Positions 42,201 through 46,313 of a DNA stretch of 46,313 nt are shown piece by piece; the stretch's first letter is position 1, and each line of letters opens with the position of its first letter. The translations under genes were made by a program, and so were the position numbers. A model generated the notes under the pieces. It saw nothing but the letters and a program-made list of their open reading frames with translations, did not search any database and was not told the origin of the DNA. This DNA comes from Nitrospirota bacterium (GTDB lineage: Bacteria; Nitrospirota; Thermodesulfovibrionia; Thermodesulfovibrionales; UBA9159): the NCBI GenBank assembly GCA_021790195.1, contig JAJYIF010000023.1, forward strand, positions 1 through 46,313, read 5' to 3'.

Positions 42201-44391
42201 TCTTCTTGCACGCGGTTGTCGTTATGGTGTCCGAAGATGAGTCGTAACAGACATAAGCCGAGGCGTTATCGTACAGATAAATGCCGGCAGGCGCGGAAAA
42301 AGATACCACCGTGGTAAGCGCATTGGCCTCGTTGCTGTAATTGGAGTATAGCCCGATGCTCGAATTGTGCGCCCTGACCCTGTAATAATAATTGGTGTTC
42401 GCAGTCAGAGACGGGTCGGTGTCGGTGTAAGAGGAGGCGCCGGCCGACACGGTCGCGGCGACCGCATAGGTCCCGAATTCCCCGAGTTTCCTCTCTATAA
42501 CGAAATCGGTCTCATTCGTTGAATTGTCCTGCCAGCTGAGTCTTATCTTCGTGGCCGCACAGCTCCCAGCGGCTCCTCCGCAGTCGGAATCCTGCGTGCA
42601 GCCCGTAATGTTGTCCGGACACACACCCGCGGAGGCAGTGAGGTCCGTGGGCGGGTTTAGCAGTCCCCGGTCATAATTTATCAAATAGTAATCATAGTCC
42701 TGAGCCGAGTTCGTCCATGCATCGGACCACCCTGCCACATATAAGTTTCCGCATGTGCCGGGCGAGGCACAGTCGGCATCTGTCGCGCAGACAGTGTTGG
42801 GCGCATTGGTGCATGTCATGGAGAAGACCGCTCCAACGGCTTCGTCGTTTTTATGCGCCGCACCGTCAAAGGCTGTCTGCCACAGGAGGTTCCCGTTGGT
42901 CCCCTTGTATTTGGCCGTCAGCCAATCAAAGCCGGCCGTAGACGCGTTATATTCATATCCCATCACAAACACATCGCCCGAGGAGTCCAACACAATCCCG
43001 GAGGCGGTGGCGGAATTGCTGTTGCCAAGTCCGAGTCCTATCGTCTCCCACACCTTTGCGCCCGTGCCACTCGCCCCGTTGTACCTGGCGGCATAGAATC
43101 TGTTTGAGCTGTCGGGGTTCGTTGCATAGCCTGTTATGTATATGTCTCCCGCATTATCGATCAGCATGTCCTTGGGGACATTATCGTAACCGCTGCTGTA
43201 AGTCCATGAACCTATCAGTGTCCCGTTTGTGCCGTTGTACTTCATTGTACGGATGTCGGTGGAGCCGGTGGAATTCATGACATTGCCAGTCACGACGACA
43301 TTGCCCTGCGCGTCCGCCTTTATAATTCGTCGGCTGTCATCTCCGCCAGTCCCCGCTCCGGGGTATCGCTGCGTCCACTGCACTGAGCCGTCTGCGCCGA
43401 TCTTAGCGGTAAAACAATCAAAATTGCTCAGGTTGCAAGTGCCTTTTCCAGACGATTGACAATCAGCATCAGACGAGCAGTTTGTCGAGCTGTCGAGGCT
43501 GCAGATACCTCTCTGCGAATACCCTGCTGCGGCCACAGCGCCGTCGGCGGTCCAGACAAGGGAGGTGAGCACGTCTTTTCCCAGTGGGGTCGCGTCATAT
43601 ATCAGAACCCCGGAGGAATTGAAGCCGGTATCGAGCAAACCCGCAGGCGTGTAGCCGAGAATCAAGAAATTCTCCTGGCCCTGGGGCCCCGTGTGTCCGC
43701 CCACATAAATATCATTGCAGTCGGCGTCCGAAGAGCAGGCGCGGCCCCCGTGGTTGGAACAGACTGAGCCGGAGCAGACCCCTCCCTTTTCCACGGCTAT
43801 CGAGTCGCAGTAAGTGTTCGAAGTCGGCGAGGCCGGGTATGTCTGCTTCCAAAGGACTGAACCGTCCGACGCATTGTATTTGATGACCTCACACTGAAAG
43901 TTGGTCCCGTTGTTCACATGCCCTGCGACAATTACATTGTCGGCCGCGTCCGTGGCCACTGCGCCGATCTGATCGCCCGGCGAGGGAGGCGCCACATTGC
44001 AGGAGCCCGCTCCGCAATCCGCGTCCGCCGAGCAAATCGCCGAGACCGCATTGGAGCACCTGCCGAGGGTGGAAGTCCAGGCTACAGTCGGAGCGCCGGG
44101 GGAAATTGTGCTGATCTTTATGGTGTAAAACTGACTGACTCCCGTCAGGTTCTGCGAGCCCGCGATAACGACATTTCCGTGGGAATCCGCCGTCGCAGCG
44201 ACCGGAAGCTGCTGTCCCGTCTTTGCGTCTCTCAGCTGCCCCGTAATATCTCCGCCCATGCCGTAAGCCGTAAGAGGGAAACCGCCAGATATGAAAAAGA
44301 CAAGGACAAGAAAATATAACCACAGAGGCAAAGAGGCACCTAGAAAAGCCATGACACGTACCGCATGATGCGCGACGCGCAACAAAGACAT
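36286..44391 (-). CDS. Giant secreted protein: beta-propeller repeats, FN3 domains, lectin-like domain, Cys cassettes
   Basis: About 2,700 residues. A signal-like segment near the start reads LWLYFLVLVFFISGG. Two blocks of propeller-like (SBBP-type) repeats such as GNVVVTGNVM, GDIYITGYAT, GNVFVAGYVR and GNVYTSGFVK fill residues about 50-580 and 700-1365. A first FN3 domain separates them, at about 580-690. From about 1370, FN3 domains run to the C-terminus, interrupted at about 1905-2130 by a concanavalin/DUF1349-like domain. At least ten short four-Cys cassettes (for example CYQDSDCGSGNTC) interrupt propeller and FN3 loops. No sorting signal is visible at the C-terminus (SSGCNTCY). It is probably a surface or extracellular protein paired with the upstream cytochrome. 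ATG 44391 best fits the signal; ATG 44463 is also in frame. Confidence 0.8.
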   Translation of the reverse strand: MSLLRVAHHAVRVMAFLGASLPLWLYFLVLVFFISGGFPLTAYGMGGDITGQLRDAKTGQQLPVAATADSHGNVVIAGSQNLTGVSQFYTIKISTISPGAPTVAWTSTLGRCSNAVSAICSADADCGAGSCNVAPPSPGDQIGAVATDAADNVIVAGHVNNGTNFQCEVIKYNASDGSVLWKQTYPASPTSNTYCDSIAVEKGGVCSGSVCSNHGGRACSSDADCNDIYVGGHTGPQGQENFLILGYTPAGLLDTGFNSSGVLIYDATPLGKDVLTSLVWTADGAVAAAGYSQRGICSLDSSTNCSSDADCQSSGKGTCNLSNFDCFTAKIGADGSVQWTQRYPGAGTGGDDSRRIIKADAQGNVVVTGNVMNSTGSTDIRTMKYNGTNGTLIGSWTYSSGYDNVPKDMLIDNAGDIYITGYATNPDSSNRFYAARYNGASGTGAKVWETIGLGLGNSNSATASGIVLDSSGDVFVMGYEYNASTAGFDWLTAKYKGTNGNLLWQTAFDGAAHKNDEAVGAVFSMTCTNAPNTVCATDADCASPGTCGNLYVAGWSDAWTNSAQDYDYYLINYDRGLLNPPTDLTASAGVCPDNITGCTQDSDCGGAAGSCAATKIRLSWQDNSTNETDFVIERKLGEFGTYAVAATVSAGASSYTDTDPSLTANTNYYYRVRAHNSSIGLYSNYSNEANALTTVVSFSAPAGIYLYDNASAYVCYDSSSDTITTTACKKNIDCTNAGISGYCITDRANEVATAITASTDDNPVATGYRASYLLSYEWYTTKLNRSDMSLIWSGTYGDVDREYEAACIAGDNNGNTLVSGYAEVQGAGGLVYLHQISTLNYSGAYPSSGSMTLWESQFNNPFQQNVDPVAIATSIDGSNNVAVAGYGKNKVCSNNSSTVCYQDSDCGSGNTCVTGNEGIYVIKYLSGGQCAISQGTSCLSDADCQFPDYCTSLSNWISRYDGPGQGNDRPSSVAFDQDGNVFVAGYVRDGTLNQDDFFIAKYCGSNACSGNSNKACGRDTDCSQALLEGTCSGTYSKCGGKSKGQTIWSGIYSGTGNGNNHATSLAVDNYGNVYTSGFVKAQCADPSFTTQSDCASALCCNGAPYSTQGACEAAGGTWGSCAWNAVADEDWCTTKYSGSTGQVLWRSFYDGPAHGDDEAKAVKVDPVDGNVVVAGTSLVSSGTCAGSPSTCSNYPAKTCSTSSDCDSHDFHVVRYAASDGSVIWENDFRSRSSDDALVSSMAMDSSGYIYVAGDAYNGSNLDIMSVIYDYAQGNVLDAMMFDGARCSNDYTKLCTAATQSADCGSGNTCLTGLTGSAGGDDVANAIAVNNRGEAFIAGYSMNPYLNQDFLVLKQKNSYVMPTPAPFTVVAATTYSNNYNVNLTWHNNTKLCYNGSAVGGMCFADSDCGSGYTCTATTGVNIEKVPAVLPGLLQCPSPSDPGWTLVKSFSPGTSVAASWTDTGLSEDANYCYRIEATTGARSSRKLTAGVTTTLSSPANLSVNVSSITTGSMSLSWSSVTGPVAPGPPGQNGTSATSYTLGYNTDGTQTYTAIMTPTNCSGIGATSCTPSGLAAGTKYYFAVYDTDSYGNSSWSSQVNACTLPAAPAWNNSWNNTPFSDIETTSITVNWNGVTGATSYTLQYECLAPSGCTPSSWTNVPGCVGITGTSCVAASLTPGTEYNFQVNAAGCSGSSAPSTPVYTFSLPTAPTISSVTRSATCSDNNATITWNSVAEATGYNVEYSTCTDQNPNNCIGGYSWNNNWQPAGSTTQTTFTFLMNPGWAYQFRVSSTVNSGGTASAPSNDLGVWACLGTLTQNAVIPVSNTSLKPNWIDILGATNYDVQRKDCTGPCTGGTCTGGTYNTVSAGAGLAYNVNSFTDTGLTQGVSYSYIIRGYNTAVGGTNPDINDTFSSGINSTTWWQAGYLGSTPSTTPPINISDGNGSAAVASANGAVEFDTTSNGNDTSGANESQMGLNNLAPFAGDFDSQIDYNLPNGQVTSYSGLQGMNYYVDFRVDLSSDGKTRVAVQRHVDPAGNGYTAGVFVGDVPLNPGNITSYMPTSDTSGTLRISRSGSTVYAYVWTSGVWKLLAEATDPNLKGQPVRVYVFQNALRNNAISLKAQVDNFIATFPAITPNGLSSPPDVYSNAQCMMVPPPSPDPLTLSNVTSSQIQLSWQNNGGGLYTGYAIERSANVNDDPGGDGTAGNWGGYSQIATITNPATLTYTDTGLTAGYGYKYRARATYGSGSYTAYTSDTSSYVRTIPAVPAISGLTPNSTTQITANWNDVIGETGFNFYWRARSGSNDYCNNDCTQWSKAGVGECSNCYGGPKYVLSGLTEATTYCFAVAAINGSGSSACSNTGCTAGSTNCWRETTPLAPALNAPSGISTTGMSLNWSHVNNNAGYAIQRKTKSGGTYAQIGTTGTNVESYTDSGLDPGQVYYYQVYTLNGEGNPSAPSNEKYARTTPLAPSVTLSIASSSQITLLWPGVYGASDYNILRSTSIAGTYIQIAATSQPYQEGYCGQTYPFVGCATLSPMTASYNDTGLTEGTNYCYEVVAYNSGSDTEAAPSANSAPSSPECNYTSGIAAPSITGSHAVSCQAVEVDWTYSQSGYSGIDGISIEAQLNGIWSEIASISAPGGTGGAFIDKSGLNPGSTYNYRARVYRCEDLDKNPCACGAALCKTDYSAYSSVTSVATPAFSSGCNTCY

Positions 44392-44570
44392 TTCTTCTCT
44401 TCGTTCCTTTGACTCTTTGACCCTTTGCATTCTTACAATACCGACCACGTTTAATTCATTCATCTTTTTTCAGCGCACCTTCTTGCCCCATTTCACCTCT
44501 TAACCCGTTCTGTCTTTACCTGTTTGACCTTTTACTTTTGACCTCTTTAAACTTCTTGATCTTCTTCCTT

Positions 44571-46313
44571 TTACCACGGCGACTTGATGTTCCAGTAGTT
44601 GTTCGGCCATCCTTCGGGAGTCGGATGGCAATTCGACTGATAGTTCTTGTTGCTGCCTTTAGGAAAACTGCCGTTGTCGTAAGAACCAGCGCCGCTGCTC
44701 GGCTGCCCGCCGGAGGCGACCTGCCCCCTGTGATTGTAATCAAGACAGTTGGTCTGCAGAAGTCTAGGAAGACCTGAATCATGCGGCTGGTGACACTTCG
44801 AACAGGGGTAATTATGCTGTATCGTTGCATCCGCTGTCTTCCAGCCCTTCACTGACTCGTGTATCCTGTTCTTGTCCCTCCATGTGTGGGTCACTCCGTC
44901 CGTGAGATTTGCCTTTGGATGGCAATTCAGGCACAAGCCCGCAAACTGCGAGTCTGTTTCGGATATCGATCCGTTATTGAAAGTGTTCTGGTCTATATGC
45001 ACGGTCTGCAGCGCGCTGGTCGACGGATACTCGTTACTTCTGGACCCCTGTACTCCGCTCGACATCGAAGGTGAATCCTCTTTGTAAGGAGAGGTCAGCC
45101 ACGTGCCTTTCAAAAGGGGCACTCCGTATGCCTGGTTTGTCCCGAGGATAGGGCTTACGCCGTGCGGGTCATGGCAATAAGTGCAAAGACCGTTGATGCT
45201 CTGTTGCGCAGGGGTAATAAGGGAGGACGACGCATGCAAGTGTCCTCCGACGATGGTGTTCTTATTTGCCCTGTAAGTGAAGCGGGACTGGGACGCCTTC
45301 ACTCCCTGCCCGAAACGCGAAGTGTCCTTGTATCCCATTATGGGGTTCGCCACGCCAAAGGTCTCGGAATACCCCCACGGTATTCCCTTGCTCGACCATA
45401 TACAGTTATTGACGTCCGACTGGCAGCTAGTCTGGTCCGTATGTGTGGAACAGGTCCCGGAGCCCGAGCAGGAAGGACGGACGGCGTTCCTGGTCTCATG
45501 ACAGTCGAAGCACTGACCCGCCCCGGCGGCGTAGGGGTTGACCCCCGTGGTATTAGGATTATACGAGGCCGTATAATCCATTGAGTAGCCGCCCCTGTTT
45601 GCCACAGTCTCCTTGAGGTTGCCGCCCCAGTGTCCCACGCTCGTGCACGCAACACCTGCGCTGCAGTCCGCATTCGAAGCGCAGATCTTGAAATTGTCAA
45701 CAGTGCTGTTACATTTTGAGGGGCCGTACGTAGTTATATAACTCGAGGTGTTCCCGACGAGCTTGGAGCCGTGAGAGCTGTGGCAGTCAAAACACTGGAC
45801 ATTGCGTGTAGCGGCCCTCATGTTCTTGCCTGAGAGATCGTTGTCGAGTCCCGTCCCTCCGGTGCTGTCCCACCCGCCTTGATTGGACTTCGCGTTTCCG
45901 TGAGCCGAAAAAGCCTTGGTGAAGTTCCTCGGCGACGTCGTGCACACTCCTGTATCACAGCCTAAATATTCAACCGTTCCCTGCGCGAGGGTCTGGATCT
46001 GGGGAGCGCTCAATGAGCTGCTGTATATGACGACATCGTCTATCAAACCGTTGAAATATTCACCAAATGCCGGGTCCGCACCTATGTAAAGTGCATTCGT
46101 CGTGCTCGGCGAACTATAGGGCACGCTGTTGCTGTTGTCAAGAACTCCATTGATATATATCTTCAGGCCCGTGGAATCCCCTGTGACTGCTATCAGCGTC
46201 CACGCATTCAACGAAATCAGTCCTTTGCTTGAAATGCAACTTCCAACCCCGTTGCTTCCACAGCCCCGATCGAACCATGCCACGGTCCCATTGTTGCTTA
46301 TCCTGAAACGATA
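44571..46313 (-). CDS. LamG-domain multihaem c-type cytochrome (5' partial)
   Basis: The gene runs off the right edge; 580 residues are visible and the true start is outside. The first 100 residues are the end of a LamG/concanavalin-like domain (FRISNNGTVAWFDRG, LKIYINGVLDNS, YFNGLIDDVVIYSSSLS). Then come five CxxCH haem sites: CFDCH twice, CTYCH, CLNCH and CSKCH, mostly followed by H-G or P-H as in doubled-CxxCH cytochromes. Two further sites look damaged: CLDYNH and QSNCH. A Cys cassette (ICASNADCSAGVAC) is inserted between haems. It is probably a periplasmic or outer-surface electron carrier. The next gene on the strand is the giant FN3 protein, after a gap of about 180 bases. Confidence 0.88.
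   Translation of the reverse strand, partial: YRFRISNNGTVAWFDRGCGSNGVGSCISSKGLISLNAWTLIAVTGDSTGLKIYINGVLDNSNSVPYSSPSTTNALYIGADPAFGEYFNGLIDDVVIYSSSLSAPQIQTLAQGTVEYLGCDTGVCTTSPRNFTKAFSAHGNAKSNQGGWDSTGGTGLDNDLSGKNMRAATRNVQCFDCHSSHGSKLVGNTSSYITTYGPSKCNSTVDNFKICASNADCSAGVACTSVGHWGGNLKETVANRGGYSMDYTASYNPNTTGVNPYAAGAGQCFDCHETRNAVRPSCSGSGTCSTHTDQTSCQSDVNNCIWSSKGIPWGYSETFGVANPIMGYKDTSRFGQGVKASQSRFTYRANKNTIVGGHLHASSSLITPAQQSINGLCTYCHDPHGVSPILGTNQAYGVPLLKGTWLTSPYKEDSPSMSSGVQGSRSNEYPSTSALQTVHIDQNTFNNGSISETDSQFAGLCLNCHPKANLTDGVTHTWRDKNRIHESVKGWKTADATIQHNYPCSKCHQPHDSGLPRLLQTNCLDYNHRGQVASGGQPSSGAGSYDNGSFPKGSNKNYQSNCHPTPEGWPNNYWNIKSPW

Overview
This window looks like a chromosomal contig from a free-living, anaerobic-type Gram-negative bacterium. 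The gene content fits the Nitrospirota or former Deltaproteobacteria: a multihaem c-type cytochrome, a very large FN3/beta-propeller surface protein, rubrerythrin, a fused siroheme-pathway enzyme and many cyclic-di-GMP proteins. This assignment is inferred from gene content; no rRNA or ribosomal-protein marker is present.

Positions 1-26,700 are mostly core genome. They hold an old-yellow-enzyme reductase, pdxA, a phosphohexomutase, tyrS-mgtC, a glycine-zipper lipoprotein, a CobA-HemD fusion, a pyrimidine-nucleoside phosphorylase, a dGTPase overlapping an alpha-glucan phosphorylase, a rubrerythrin-like protein, ogt, a methionine-synthase-like protein, an NTPase and comM. Threaded through these is a c-di-GMP/two-component set: REC-PilZ, a giant hybrid kinase with a degenerate GGDEF, REC-HD-GYP, a membrane HD-GYP with a damaged GYP motif, a MshEN-domain protein, and the C-terminal stub of another HD-GYP gene. 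Several genes lack a Shine-Dalgarno sequence and instead have a promoter -10 box 5-8 nt before the start codon, suggesting leaderless mRNAs.

Positions 26,798-27,043 carry tRNA-Lys(TTT) and tRNA-Glu(TTC). Directly downstream of tRNA-Glu is a decayed end of a tyrosine integrase. Beyond it lies an AT-richer accessory segment (about 27,350-32,350) with a RelE-like toxin/XRE/DUF6941 operon under a palindromic operator, a solitary 607-residue GHKL (Hsp90/MORC-type) ATPase with its own palindromic operator, a SUI1/YciH protein and a Phd/RelE toxin-antitoxin pair. This looks like a tRNA-anchored island and is the best candidate for an undescribed (possibly defence) locus.

Positions 32,429-36,081 encode a chemoreceptor with extra 28-residue coiled-coil repeats, an exported tandem rhodanese and a stand-alone LuxR-type HTH protein, all on the minus strand. 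Positions 36,286-46,313 encode a roughly 2,700-residue secreted protein (two beta-propeller blocks, a lectin-like domain and many FN3 domains) and, upstream of it, a LamG-multihaem cytochrome cut by the window edge. Short four-cysteine cassettes are inserted into loops of both proteins. Together they suggest an outer-surface or extracellular electron-transfer/adhesion apparatus.
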